NCBI RefSeq assembly: GCF_000820085.1
Contig: NZ_CDBN01000049.1
Location: 19,179 to 83,178, forward strand
DNA from: Aeromonas sanarellii
GTDB taxonomy: Bacteria; Pseudomonadota; Gammaproteobacteria; Enterobacterales; Aeromonadaceae
DNA length: 64,000 bases
Direction of reading: 5' to 3'
The notes under the pieces: model-generated
Seen by the model: the letters and a program-made list of their open reading frames with translations, nothing else
Database searches by the model: none
What the model was told of the DNA's origin: nothing
Shown: one piece after another, positions 45,052-53,839 of the stretch
How positions within the stretch are numbered: the stretch's first letter is position 1
How the letters are laid out: each line of letters opens with the position of its first letter
Translations under genes and position numbers: made by a program

Positions 45052-45091
45052 GCGATAGATACCAACGTGTATCTATCGCCAATTCGCGATA
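45052..45091. promoter_or_regulatory. Dyad operator between the LysR and PACE genes
   Basis: GCGATAGATAC and GTATCTATCGC form a perfect 11-bp inverted repeat around CAACGT. A third half-site, GCGATA (45086-45091), forms a second dyad with the middle one (TATCGC-N6-GCGATA). The site lies about 45 bases from the LysR start and 40 from the PACE start. Confidence 0.75.
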
Positions 45092-45129
45092 AGTTGGCCA
45101 CCGTTCCCATTAAGAAAGAGAGACTGATC

Positions 45130-45567
45130 ATGCGTACGACCCGTGACCGCCTGCGCCACGCCATCGGCTTCGAATTGATTGGCCTGCTGATCGCCGCCCC
45201 GCTGGCGAGCTGGGTAACCGGTGTCGGCCTGGACCACATGGGCCCGCTGGCCCTGTTCTTCTCGGTGGTCGCCACCGTCTGGAACTATGTCTACAACCTC
45301 GGGGTGGACAAGCTGCTGCTGCGCTGTCAGGGCCATACCCACAAGGCGTTGTGGCAGCGGGTGCTGCATACCCTGGGGTTCGAGGGGGGTCTGCTGGTCG
45401 TCGCCCTGCCGGTCATGTCCTGGTGGCTCGACATCGGCCTGCTGGAGGCGCTGGTGCTGGATCTGGGCTTCGTGCTCTTCTACCTGGTCTATGCCTTCGT
45501 CTACAACTGGAGCTATGACAAGGTATTCCCCATCCCCATGGTGCGCCAGCCAGGTGCGCTGGGGTGA
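45130..45567 (+). CDS. PACE family multidrug/biocide efflux transporter
   Basis: A 145-residue inner-membrane protein with four helices in two similar halves, the tandem bacterial transmembrane pair of the PACE family (AceI type). RHAIGFELIGLLIAAPLA in helix 1 carries the conserved Glu, and WNYVYNLGVDKLL and YNWSYDKVFP are the matching ends of the two halves. The start is MRTTRDRLRH; the frame extends 35 codons upstream over the operator and is not translated protein by homology. AAGAAAGAGAG is the RBS. Confidence 0.92.
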   Translation: MRTTRDRLRHAIGFELIGLLIAAPLASWVTGVGLDHMGPLALFFSVVATVWNYVYNLGVDKLLLRCQGHTHKALWQRVLHTLGFEGGLLVVALPVMSWWLDIGLLEALVLDLGFVLFYLVYAFVYNWSYDKVFPIPMVRQPGALG

Positions 45568-45597
45568 AGGGCGAAAAGAGGTGTGAATAACCACGAG

Positions 45598-45626
45598 GCA
45601 CCATCATGCGAAAGGCATGATGGTGC
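45598..45626 (+). terminator. Hairpin after the PACE gene
   Basis: Perfect 12-bp stem GCACCATCATGC/GCATGATGGTGC around GAAAG. There is no T tract, so it may be a stabilising 3' hairpin or a factor-dependent end for both convergent genes. Confidence 0.55.
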
Positions 45627-45650
45627 TGGAGGCAGGGCGGCGTGCCGGGA

Positions 45651-45992
45651 TCAGGCCTGCGCCCTGGCCTCTTGCGGGGATTCCTCGTCCTGCTTCGCCT
45701 CCTGGTTCAGCATGGCCTCGAGGTCGCTCTGGTACTGGCTCAGCATGCGCTGGGCCGCCACCATGTCCCCCTTGTGCAGACGCTCGAACAGATGATGCTG
45801 CACCACGCCGTTGAGATACTCCACCGTGATGGGTTGCTCCAACGCAGACAACAACTCCTCTTTCTCCAGCTCCGCATTGATTTCATCGACACTGGTACGC
45901 AGCAGACCGGCCAGTTGCACCAGCATGCGGCGCTCGCCTTCACGCAACAGGCTCAACATGCGGTTTCTCTGCTGCTCATTCTGTTGGGTCAT
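45651..45992 (-). CDS. Conserved-looking hypothetical protein, coiled coil
   Basis: A 113-residue soluble protein from MTQQNEQQRNRMLSLLREGE. I do not recognise the family. It is rich in Gln and Glu, predicted helical throughout, without a signal peptide or membrane helix. A middle segment, LLRTSVDEINAELEKEELLS, could be a small winged-helix or helix-turn-helix. The C-terminus is acidic and low in complexity. It is alone between the PACE gene and divergent cutA. An ATG nine codons upstream (46019) is also in frame, but this start has AAGGAAATGT before it. Confidence 0.7.
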   Translation of the reverse strand: MTQQNEQQRNRMLSLLREGERRMLVQLAGLLRTSVDEINAELEKEELLSALEQPITVEYLNGVVQHHLFERLHKGDMVAAQRMLSQYQSDLEAMLNQEAKQDEESPQEARAQA

Positions 45993-46186
45993 ACATTTCC
46001 TTACGTAGAGTGGGAACAAGCCCGCTCATTCTGCCCTGTCCCTCAGGGAGCGTCCATCTCAGGGCCCCCACTTATTTTCATGTCGCCCCCGCAAGGCAGG
46101 CAAGATGCTATTTGGCCCGTCGCTAGGTTATAGTAACCCCTGATTTGCGGACGCCGAACCGCTCCAATCGGACGAGATATTTCACC

Positions 46187-46504
46187 ATGACCGACGCCAT
46201 CCTGGTGCTCTGCACCTGCCCCGACGAGGCCAGTGCCGACCGCCTCTGCGAGCGGCTGCTCGACCAGCGCCTCGCCGCCTGCATCAGCCAGCTGCCCGGG
46301 CTCACTTCCGTCTACCGCTGGCAGGGGAAAATAGAGCGGGCGCGGGAGATCCAGCTCATCATCAAGAGCCGGGCCGAGCTGTTCGAACCCCTTCGCCAGT
46401 GCATCCTGGCCCATCACCCCTACGAGGTGCCGGAGATCCTGGCGCAGCCTGCGAGCCAGGGTCATCAACCCTATCTCGACTGGTTGAGGGAGGAGACCTC
46501 ATGA
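46187..46504 (+). CDS. cutA: Divalent cation tolerance protein CutA
   Basis: Small trimeric protein linked to copper tolerance; precise role unsettled. 105 residues from MTDAILVLCTCPDEASADRL. Conserved RLAACISQLPGLTSVYRWQGK and HPYEVPEI are present. Its stop overlaps the dsbD start (ATGA), giving the cutA-dsbD operon common in this class. Confidence 0.96.
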   Translation: MTDAILVLCTCPDEASADRLCERLLDQRLAACISQLPGLTSVYRWQGKIERAREIQLIIKSRAELFEPLRQCILAHHPYEVPEILAQPASQGHQPYLDWLREETS

Positions 46505-48282
46505 CCCCTTTTAGCCTGTTGACGCCTCTGCTATTCCTGCTGGGACTGCTGTGCACCCCGCCGGCATACGCCCAGGTCGGCAGCCAGGATCTGCTGAGCA
46601 GCCTCGGCATCGAGACCGGTGCCCAGCCCAGATTCCTCAAGGTGGACGAGGCCTTCGTCCTTGAGAGCGAGCAGCAGGGCGACCGGATCACGCTCACCCT
46701 GCGCATCGCCGACGACTACTACCTCTATCGCCACAGCATCCGCGTCAAGGGAGAGAACCTCGCCTTCGACGAGCCCGTCCTGCCCCCGGGCACCGAGCAC
46801 GAGGACGACTTCTTCGGCAAGAGCCGGGTCTTCTACCAGACGCTGACCATCCCCGTCACCCTGACCGAGGCGGGTCAGGGGGCCAGCCTCACCCTGAGCT
46901 ATCAGGGCTGCACCGAGGGCCTCTGCTACCCACCGACCGACAAGCGGATCGCCGTGCAGCCTCTGGCCGCCTCCGCAGATGCGGGACCTGCTGCCAGCGT
47001 CCAGGGCGCCGATGCCCCGGGCAGCCAGCAGGACAGGCTGGCGGCCGCCCTCGGCAGCCAGGGCTTCTGGCTCAGCGTCGCCGCCTTCTTCGCCCTGGGG
47101 CTGGGGCTCGCCTTCACCCCCTGCGTCTTCCCCATGTATCCCATCCTGACCGGGATCATCGCGGGCGCGGGCCAGCGCCTCTCCACCCGCCGCGCCTTCC
47201 TGCTCTCCCTTGCCTATGTACAGGGGATGGCAATCACCTACACCCTGCTCGGACTGGTGGTGGCCTCGGCGGGCCTGCAATTCCAGGCGGCCCTGCAGCA
47301 CCCCTATGTGCTGATCGGCCTCTCCGTCATGTTCGTGCTGCTGGCCCTCTCCATGTTCGGCCTCTACACCCTGCAACTGCCGAGCAGCCTGCAAACCCGG
47401 CTGTCCGGCCTCTCCAACCGCCAGCAGGGGGGATCCGTGGCCGGGGTCGCCATCATGGGCATGATCTCGGGGCTGATCTGCTCCCCCTGCACCACGGCGC
47501 CGCTCTCGGGGGCCCTCATCTACGTGGCCCAGAGTGGCGACCTCTGGCTCGGCGGGGCGGCCCTCTATGCGCTGTCGCTGGGCATGGGGCTGCCCCTGCT
47601 GCTGCTCGGCACCTCGGGGGGCAGGCTGCTGCCCAAGGCCGGCGCCTGGATGGACGTGATCAAGCAACTCTTCGGCTTTGCGCTGCTGGCGGTCCCCGTC
47701 CTGCTGCTCTCCAGGCTCTGGAGCGATCAGGTTGCCACCCTCGCCTGGCTCGCCTGGGGGCTGGCGCTGTGCGCCTACCTCCACCACCACAACCAGCACC
47801 GCGTTCACTCGGTCGGCAGGAGCCTGGCCGGCTTCGCCCTGCTGCTGGCCATGATGAGTCTGGTGGTGGTGGGCAAGGATCTGCTGCTGCCCGCCCCCGG
47901 CGTCCAGGCCAGCGCCGAGACCCAGGCGCCGCAGTTCATCCGCATCAAGACCCGGGGCGATCTCGAGGCCCGGCTCGCCGACGCCCGCGGCAAGCCGGTG
48001 CTGCTCGACCTCTACGCCGACTGGTGCGTGGCCTGCAAGGAGTTCGAACACAAGACCTTCAGCGACCCCGAAGTGCGGGCCCGCTTCAAGGAGATGGTGC
48101 TGCTGCAGGCGGACGTCACCGCCAACGACGACGCCGACGTCGAGCTGCTCAACGGCCTCAACGTGCTGGGGCTGCCGACCCTGATCTTCTTCGACAGCGA
48201 GGGCAAGGAGCTCACGGGGCAGAGGATCACCGGCTTTATGGGGCCCGCCGAGTTCCTGGGCCAGCTGGACGGGTTGCGCTGA
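46501..48282 (+). CDS. dsbD: Thiol:disulfide interchange protein DsbD
   Basis: Transfers electrons from cytoplasmic thioredoxin to periplasmic DsbC, CcmG and DsbG. 593 residues from MTPFSLLTPLLFLLGLL; the signal peptide ends near AYA|QVG. The N-terminal domain has Cys137 and Cys142 (GCTEGLC). Eight membrane helices carry the conserved CVFPMYP and CSPCTTAP cysteines. The C-terminal thioredoxin domain has Cys509-x-x-Cys512 (DWCVACK). The longer frame into cutA is not used. Confidence 0.97.
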   Translation: MTPFSLLTPLLFLLGLLCTPPAYAQVGSQDLLSSLGIETGAQPRFLKVDEAFVLESEQQGDRITLTLRIADDYYLYRHSIRVKGENLAFDEPVLPPGTEHEDDFFGKSRVFYQTLTIPVTLTEAGQGASLTLSYQGCTEGLCYPPTDKRIAVQPLAASADAGPAASVQGADAPGSQQDRLAAALGSQGFWLSVAAFFALGLGLAFTPCVFPMYPILTGIIAGAGQRLSTRRAFLLSLAYVQGMAITYTLLGLVVASAGLQFQAALQHPYVLIGLSVMFVLLALSMFGLYTLQLPSSLQTRLSGLSNRQQGGSVAGVAIMGMISGLICSPCTTAPLSGALIYVAQSGDLWLGGAALYALSLGMGLPLLLLGTSGGRLLPKAGAWMDVIKQLFGFALLAVPVLLLSRLWSDQVATLAWLAWGLALCAYLHHHNQHRVHSVGRSLAGFALLLAMMSLVVVGKDLLLPAPGVQASAETQAPQFIRIKTRGDLEARLADARGKPVLLDLYADWCVACKEFEHKTFSDPEVRARFKEMVLLQADVTANDDADVELLNGLNVLGLPTLIFFDSEGKELTGQRITGFMGPAEFLGQLDGLR

Positions 48283-48409
48283 AGCGGGCTGGCCCGCACA
48301 ACGGTGCGGGTCAGACCCCTTGATCGCTGATTTTCATGACCATCCCTTGTATATGACCGGCGCCATGGCAGAATTTGCCCTTTCCCGTCTCGCATCATCC
48401 GGAGTTTTG

Positions 48410-48835
48410 ATGAAAAAGTGGTTCATCCCATTGCTGGCCTGCTGGCTATACGGCTGCTACGGGGGGCCCGGTGAAGAGGTCATCCAGAACCAGGTGGCCG
48501 CCAGGCTGCAGGCCGACGCCGATGCCAGCCTGTTCGACATCAGCGACTTCGCCGTGCTCGGCAAGGAGGAGCGGATGGAGGGGGTCTATCTCGTCAGGGT
48601 GAGCTACCGGCTCCACTTCAAGCAGGGACTGGATCAGTTGCAGGTGCTGCACGATGAGGATCTGGTCTATGACAGGGTCGGCCCCTTCCAGCAGGAGATG
48701 GGGCTGATGGAGCTGGAGCGCAAATATGGCGACTTCGAGGCAGGCCAGGTGCTGGCGCAGGAGACCCAGGTCTGGATGATGAAGACGGAGCAGGGCTGGC
48801 GCCTCGCCGAGCCCGACCCCGCGCAGCAGGGGTAA
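48410..48835 (+). CDS. Hypothetical lipoprotein
   Basis: 141 residues starting MKKWFIPLLACWLYGCYGG; a lipobox-like LYGC puts the lipidated Cys at about 16. The rest is a soluble alpha/beta domain of about 120 residues without motifs that I recognise. It is predicted to sit in the envelope. The start is chosen for the lipoprotein signal and GGAG upstream; the frame opens 30 codons earlier without one. It ends 3 bases before the convergent PuuB-like gene. Confidence 0.72.
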   Translation: MKKWFIPLLACWLYGCYGGPGEEVIQNQVAARLQADADASLFDISDFAVLGKEERMEGVYLVRVSYRLHFKQGLDQLQVLHDEDLVYDRVGPFQQEMGLMELERKYGDFEAGQVLAQETQVWMMKTEQGWRLAEPDPAQQG

Positions 48836-48838
48836 GGC

Positions 48839-50140
48839 CTACAGCAGATCCTTCAGCCGGTACCACAGCATCCCGAGCGCCAGCAGCGGGGAGCGCAGCG
48901 CCGGCCCGCCGGGGAAAGTCATGTGGGGTACCCGGCTGAACAGATCGAAGCCCCTGCTCTCGCCCCGTATCGCCTCCGCCACCAGCTTGCCCGCCATGTG
49001 GGTGGCGTTGAGCCCGTGGCCCGAATAGGCCTGGGCATAGAAGACGTTGGGGTGATCGGTCAGGCGGCCGATCTGCGGCAGCCGGTTGGCCCCTATCCCT
49101 ATCATGCCCCCCCACTGAAACTCGATGGCGGTGTCCGCGAGCTCCGGGAAGACCCGCAGCAGCTTGGGCAGCATAAAGGCCTTGATATCGCGGGGGTCAC
49201 GGCCCGAGTAGTTGCAGGCCCCACCGAACAACAGACGACCGTCGGCCGACAGCCGGTAATAGTCCAGCGCCACGTTCTGATCGCACACCGCCATATTCTG
49301 CGGCAGTAGCCGCTGGCGCAGCCGCTTCTCCAGTACCTGGGTGGCGAGGATGTAGGAGCCCGCCGGCAGCACCTTGCCCCCGAGCACGGGGTCGAGATCC
49401 CCCAGATAGGCGTTGCAGCCGATCACCAGGTAGTCGGCGCTGACCCGGCCGTGGGCCGTGGTGACCCGCACCCGATCGCCGTGGTCGATATGGATGACCC
49501 TGGACTGCTCGAACAGGGCCACCCCCAGGCTCTGGGCTGCCCGCGCCTCGCCGAGGGCCAGGTTGAGGGGGTGCAGGTGGCCTGATCCCATGTCGATCAT
49601 GCCGCCGATGTAGCGATCCGATCCCACCACTGTATGGATCTCCTCCCTGGGGACCATCTTCAGCTCGTGCCGGTAACCCAGGCTCGCCAGATGTTCGGCA
49701 TCTTCCTCGAATCCCTTCAGGTGGCGCGCCTTGGTGGCGAGGTCGCAGTATCCCCAGGTGAGATCGCAGTCGATGTTGAAGCGCTCGACCCGCTCGCGCA
49801 CCAGTTGCACCGCCTCCAGCCCCATCAGATCCAGCTCGCGTACCCCGTCTTCGCCGATCCAGCGGGCAAACTGGCTGGTGTCGTGGCCGATGCCGCGAAT
49901 GAGCTGGCCGCCGTTGCGCCCCGAGGCGCCCCAGCCGATGCGATTGGCCTCCAGCAGCACCACCTTGTAGCCCGCCTCGGCCAGGTTGATGGCGGTGTTG
50001 AGGCCGGTGAAGCCGCCACCTATGATGCAGACGTCCGCATCCAGCTCACCGCTGAGCTCGGGCCACTGCCGATGGTCGTTGCGGGTGGCCGCGTAATAGG
50101 AGGCCACGTGTTCCTGATGTCCCTGTCTTCCTGTCTGCAT
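48839..50140 (-). CDS. FAD-dependent oxidoreductase, gamma-glutamylputrescine oxidase-like
   Basis: 433 residues from MQTGRQGHQEHVASYYAA. The DAO-family FAD motif is ADVCIIGGGFTGLNTAINLA, and family segments RIGWGASGRNGGQL, GGMIDMGSGHLHPLNLALG and YSGHGLNATHMAGKL match E. coli PuuB. Family members oxidise gamma-glutamylputrescine or related amines, making H2O2. No puuA, puuC or puuD is nearby, so the substrate is uncertain. The start is chosen for AGGATG 8 bases upstream; an upstream in-frame ATG eight codons earlier begins MQPGR, similar to MQTGR. Confidence 0.82.
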   Translation of the reverse strand: MQTGRQGHQEHVASYYAATRNDHRQWPELSGELDADVCIIGGGFTGLNTAINLAEAGYKVVLLEANRIGWGASGRNGGQLIRGIGHDTSQFARWIGEDGVRELDLMGLEAVQLVRERVERFNIDCDLTWGYCDLATKARHLKGFEEDAEHLASLGYRHELKMVPREEIHTVVGSDRYIGGMIDMGSGHLHPLNLALGEARAAQSLGVALFEQSRVIHIDHGDRVRVTTAHGRVSADYLVIGCNAYLGDLDPVLGGKVLPAGSYILATQVLEKRLRQRLLPQNMAVCDQNVALDYYRLSADGRLLFGGACNYSGRDPRDIKAFMLPKLLRVFPELADTAIEFQWGGMIGIGANRLPQIGRLTDHPNVFYAQAYSGHGLNATHMAGKLVAEAIRGESRGFDLFSRVPHMTFPGGPALRSPLLALGMLWYRLKDLL

Positions 50141-50247
50141 GCTCAGCATCCTGCCTGGTTGCATTCGTTTACTAAATTAAACGGGTGTCATCGATAATAC
50201 CCAGCCCCTGGCTGGCAATCCAGCCTGCCGGGATCACAGAAACGCAA

Positions 50248-50269
50248 AAGGTGTCCCGAAGGACACCTT
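50248..50269 (-). terminator. Second, distal terminator of fba
   Basis: On the minus strand AAGGTGTCC, a TTCG loop and GGACACCTT run into TTGCGTTTC. It lies about 60 bases beyond the first. Confidence 0.8.
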
Positions 50270-50306
50270 GTCGCGAGCGGACCACCGTCGCGATCCGTAT
50301 TCATGC

Positions 50307-50332
50307 AAAAGGCGCCCCGCGGGGCGCCTTTT
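50307..50332 (-). terminator. Proximal terminator of fba
   Basis: Perfect 12-bp stem AAAAGGCGCCCC/GGGGCGCCTTTT with only GC between the arms, 25 bases after the fba stop. The symmetry makes it bidirectional. Confidence 0.88.
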
Positions 50333-50357
50333 CATGCAATCACGGGACTGTAACGAA

Positions 50358-51437
50358 TTACAGAACGTTGATGGCGTTCAGGTCGGAGAAGGCTTTCTCC
50401 AGACGAGCGATCATGGAAGTCTGACCTTCACGCAGCCATACGCGCGGGTCGTAGTACTTCTTGTTCGGCTTGTCGGCGCCTTCCGGGTTGCCCAGCTGGC
50501 CTTGCAGGTAGGCTTCGTTCTTCTTGTAGAAGTTCAGCAGACCTTCCCAGGTCGCCCACTGGGTGTCGGTGTCGATGTTCATCTTCACCACGCCGTAGGA
50601 GATGGATTCGCGGATCTCTTCCAGGGTGGAACCTGAGCCACCGTGGAACACGAAGTCCAGGGACTTGGCCGGGATACCGAACTTCTCGGAGACGTACTTC
50701 TGGGAGGCGTCCAGGATGGACGGGGTCAGCTTGACGTTACCCGGCTTGTAGACACCGTGCACGTTGCCGAAGGAGGCAGCGATGGTGAAGCGCGGGCTGA
50801 TCTTGGACAGACGCTCGTAGGCGTAGGCCACGTCTTCCGGCTGGGTGTACAGGGCGGACTGATCCATGTGGCTGTTGTCAACGCCGTCTTCTTCGCCACC
50901 GGTGCAACCCAGTTCCAGCTCCAGAGTCATGTTCATCTTGGCCATGCGGGTCAGGTACTCGCAGCAGATGTCGATGTTCTCTTCCAGAGACTCTTCGGAC
51001 AGGTCCAGCATGTGGGAGGAGAACAGCGGCTTGCCGGTCTCGGCGAAGTGCTTCTCACCGGCTTCCAGCAGGCCGTCGATCCACGGCAGCAGCTTCTTGG
51101 CGGCGTGGTCGGTGTGCAGGATCACGGGAACACCGTAGGCTTCGGCCACGGCGTGCACGTGCTTGGCACCGGAGATGGCACCGATGATGGCGGCTTTCTG
51201 GCCTTCCAGCTTCAGACCCTTGCCGGCGGTGAACACGGCACCACCGTTGGAGAACTGCACGATGACCGGGGCTTTCACCTTGGCGGCAGCTTCCAGCACG
51301 GCGTTGACGGAGTCGGTACCGACGCAGTTGACGGCCGGCAGAGCGAAGCCGTTTTCCTTGGCGATGGCGAACACTTTCTGAACGTCATCACCAGTGATCA
51401 CGCCGGGTTTTACGAAGTCGAAAATTTTCTTAGACAT
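50358..51437 (-). CDS. fba: Class II fructose-bisphosphate aldolase
   Basis: Zinc aldolase of glycolysis. 359 residues beginning MSKKIFDFVKPGVITGDDV. Catalytic and zinc residues lie in VILHTDHAAKKLLPW, FGNVHGVYKPGNV and DFVFHGGSGSTLEEI. Strong codon bias fits high expression. Last gene of epd-pgk-fba, the same order as in E. coli, followed by two terminators. Confidence 0.99.
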   Translation of the reverse strand: MSKKIFDFVKPGVITGDDVQKVFAIAKENGFALPAVNCVGTDSVNAVLEAAAKVKAPVIVQFSNGGAVFTAGKGLKLEGQKAAIIGAISGAKHVHAVAEAYGVPVILHTDHAAKKLLPWIDGLLEAGEKHFAETGKPLFSSHMLDLSEESLEENIDICCEYLTRMAKMNMTLELELGCTGGEEDGVDNSHMDQSALYTQPEDVAYAYERLSKISPRFTIAASFGNVHGVYKPGNVKLTPSILDASQKYVSEKFGIPAKSLDFVFHGGSGSTLEEIRESISYGVVKMNIDTDTQWATWEGLLNFYKKNEAYLQGQLGNPEGADKPNKKYYDPRVWLREGQTSMIARLEKAFSDLNAINVL

Positions 51438-51552
51438 GTTTAATCGTCCTGTCTCGTATGCCGTTAATAAAAAGTGGGGGGTTCATCATGAACCGGCACA
51501 GCGGCCACATGATAAACGAAACGGGAGGCTTTTGCCCCCCGTCCCGGGTCAA

Positions 51553-52716
51553 TTAGGCTTTGGCGCGCTCTTCCAGAATCGCGACGGCCGGCAGTACCTT
51601 GCCTTCCACGAACTCCAGGAAGGCGCCGCCGCCGGTGGAGATGTAGGAGACCTTGTCGGCGATGCCGAACTTGTCGATGGCAGCCAGGGTGTCACCACCG
51701 CCAGCGATGGAGAAGGCCGGGGATTCGGCGATGGCGCGCGCGATCACCTCGGTGCCCTTGGCGAACTGGTCGAACTCGAACACGCCGACCGGGCCGTTCC
51801 ACAGGATGGTCTTGGCGTTCATGATGATGTCGGCCAGGGCCTTGGCGGAATCCGGGCCGATGTCGAAGATCATGTCGCCGTCGGTCACGTCGGACACGGA
51901 CTTGATGGTAGCCGGAGTGGACTCGGAGAACTCGGCACCCACGACCACGTCGGTGGTCACCGGAATGTTGGTCTCGGCAGCCAGCTTCTTGGCGGTGTCG
52001 ATCAGGTCGTGCTCGCACAGGGACTTGCCGACGTTGTGACCGGCAGCGGCGATGAAGGTGTTGGCGATGCCGCCACCGACGACCAGCTGGTCAGCGATCT
52101 TGGAGAGAGACTCCAGCACGGTCAGCTTGGTGGAGACCTTGGAGCCGCCGACGATGGCAACCATGGGGCGCTCGGGTTTCAGCATGGCCTTGCCCAGGGC
52201 TTCCAGCTCACCGGCCAGCAGGGGACCAGCACAGGCGACCGGCGCGAACTGGGCCACACCGTAGGTGGAACCTTCGGCGCGGTGAGCGGTACCGAACGCA
52301 TCCATGACGAAGACGTCACACAGGGCGGCGTATTTTTTGGCCAGCTCTTCGGTGTTCTTCTTCTCGCCCTTGTTGAAGCGGCAGTTTTCCAGCACGACCA
52401 GCTCACCGGCGGCGACGTCTACGCCGTCCAGGTAATCCTTGGCCAGACGAACCGGGCAGGACAGTGCGTCTTTCAGATAGTTGACAACCGGAGCCAGGGA
52501 GAATTCTTCGTTGTATTCACCCTCGGTCGGACGACCCAGGTGGGAGGTAATCATCAGCTTGGCGCCCTTTTCCAGAGCCAGCTTGATGGTCGGCAGGGTG
52601 GCGACGATACGTGCATCGGAAGTGACCTTGCCGTCTTTTACCGGCACGTTCAGGTCAGCACGGATCAGAACGCGTTTGCCCGCCAGATCCAGGTCGGTCA
52701 TCTTGATAACAGACAT
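51553..52716 (-). CDS. pgk: Phosphoglycerate kinase
   Basis: Glycolytic kinase making ATP from 1,3-bisphosphoglycerate. 387 residues beginning [25 protein letters not shown]. Substrate-binding RADLNVPV and [12 protein letters not shown] and the C-terminal GGDTLAAID and [10 protein letters not shown] are present. 115 bases before fba. Confidence 0.99.
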   Translation of the reverse strand: MSVIKMTDLDLAGKRVLIRADLNVPVKDGKVTSDARIVATLPTIKLALEKGAKLMITSHLGRPTEGEYNEEFSLAPVVNYLKDALSCPVRLAKDYLDGVDVAAGELVVLENCRFNKGEKKNTEELAKKYAALCDVFVMDAFGTAHRAEGSTYGVAQFAPVACAGPLLAGELEALGKAMLKPERPMVAIVGGSKVSTKLTVLESLSKIADQLVVGGGIANTFIAAAGHNVGKSLCEHDLIDTAKKLAAETNIPVTTDVVVGAEFSESTPATIKSVSDVTDGDMIFDIGPDSAKALADIIMNAKTILWNGPVGVFEFDQFAKGTEVIARAIAESPAFSIAGGGDTLAAIDKFGIADKVSYISTGGGAFLEFVEGKVLPAVAILEERAKA

Positions 52717-52746
52717 ATTCAGTCCTCTATATTTTCAGGTAATGTT

Positions 52747-52776
52747 AAAAAAACAGTAACCTTGCACCCGTGCAGG
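52747..52776 (-). terminator. Hairpin with T run between epd and pgk
   Basis: On the minus strand CCTGCAC/GTGCAAGG (one bulged A) is followed six bases later by seven T residues. It could lower read-through from epd into pgk, which would then depend on its own promoter. Confidence 0.5.
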
Positions 52777-52779
52777 CTC

Positions 52780-53790
52780 TCAGCCTGCGGCCATCATGGC
52801 CCGGGTGGTATCCAGCATCCGGTTGGCGAAGCCCCATTCGTTATCGCACCACATCAACATCTTGACGAGGTTGGCATCGCTGACCCGGGTCTGGGTACCA
52901 TCGATGATGCAGGAGTGCGCATCATGATTAAAGTCTACGGAGACCAGGGGTTCTTCCGTGTAGTCCAGAATACCGTGTAATGTACCTCTGGATGCCCGTT
53001 GCAGGGCTTGATTTACGTCACTAACTGTCACTTTTTTACGAACAGTAATGCTCAGATCCATGGCGGTTACATTGATGGTCGGCACCCGTACCGCGATCGC
53101 CTCGAACTTGCCGGCGAAGTGCGGCAGGATCCGCTCCAGCCCCTTGGCCAGCTTGGTATCCACCGGGATGATGGACTGGCTGGCCGCCCGGGTTCGACGC
53201 AAGTCGCCGTGGTAGGCATCGATGACTTGCTGATCGTGCATGGCTGAATGAATTGTCGTAATAGTACCACAATTTATCTCGAATTCTCGATGCAATGTTT
53301 CTATCACCGGGACCACACAGTTGGTGGTGCAGGAGGCGTTGGAGACGATCCGCTCCCTGCCCGTCAGCACCTGGTGGTTGACCCCGTAGACTATGGTGGC
53401 ATCCACGTCCGCATCCGCCGGATGGGAGAAGAGCACCTTGCCCGCCCCCGCTCCCAGATGCAGCTCGGCATCGGCGCGGGAGCCGAACACCCCGGTGCAG
53501 TCCAGCACCACGTCCACCCCCAGCGCCCGCCAGGGCAACCGCGACGGATCCCGCTCCGCAAACAGGGAGATGAGATCCTCCCCCACCAGCATGCTGTTGC
53601 CCGCGAGCTGTACCGGGTAGCGGAAGCGACCGTGACTGGTGTCGAAACGGGTCAGGTGCACCATGGCCTCGGGGGCGGCCAGCTCGTTGATGGCCACTAT
53701 CTTGACTTGCTTGTCGCGGCCGCTCTCGTAGAGGGCCCGCAGCACATTGCGGCCGATGCGGCCGTACCCGTTGATGGCGATCTTGATCAT
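52780..53790 (-). CDS. epd: D-erythrose-4-phosphate dehydrogenase
   Basis: NAD-dependent oxidation of erythrose 4-phosphate for pyridoxal phosphate synthesis. 336 residues beginning [20 protein letters not shown]. The catalytic Cys is in [33 protein letters not shown] and [15 protein letters not shown] separate Epd from GapA. Two internal patches (about 52915-53060 and 53215-53310) are clearly richer in A/T at third positions than the rest. Confidence 0.97.
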   Translation of the reverse strand: MIKIAINGYGRIGRNVLRALYESGRDKQVKIVAINELAAPEAMVHLTRFDTSHGRFRYPVQLAGNSMLVGEDLISLFAERDPSRLPWRALGVDVVLDCTGVFGSRADAELHLGAGAGKVLFSHPADADVDATIVYGVNHQVLTGRERIVSNASCTTNCVVPVIETLHREFEINCGTITTIHSAMHDQQVIDAYHGDLRRTRAASQSIIPVDTKLAKGLERILPHFAGKFEAIAVRVPTINVTAMDLSITVRKKVTVSDVNQALQRASRGTLHGILDYTEEPLVSVDFNHDAHSCIIDGTQTRVSDANLVKMLMWCDNEWGFANRMLDTTRAMMAAG

Positions 53791-53839
53791 GAAAACTCTG
53801 GGTCCTTACCTGCGACAAAGGGACGAACGAAGAGGCGGC

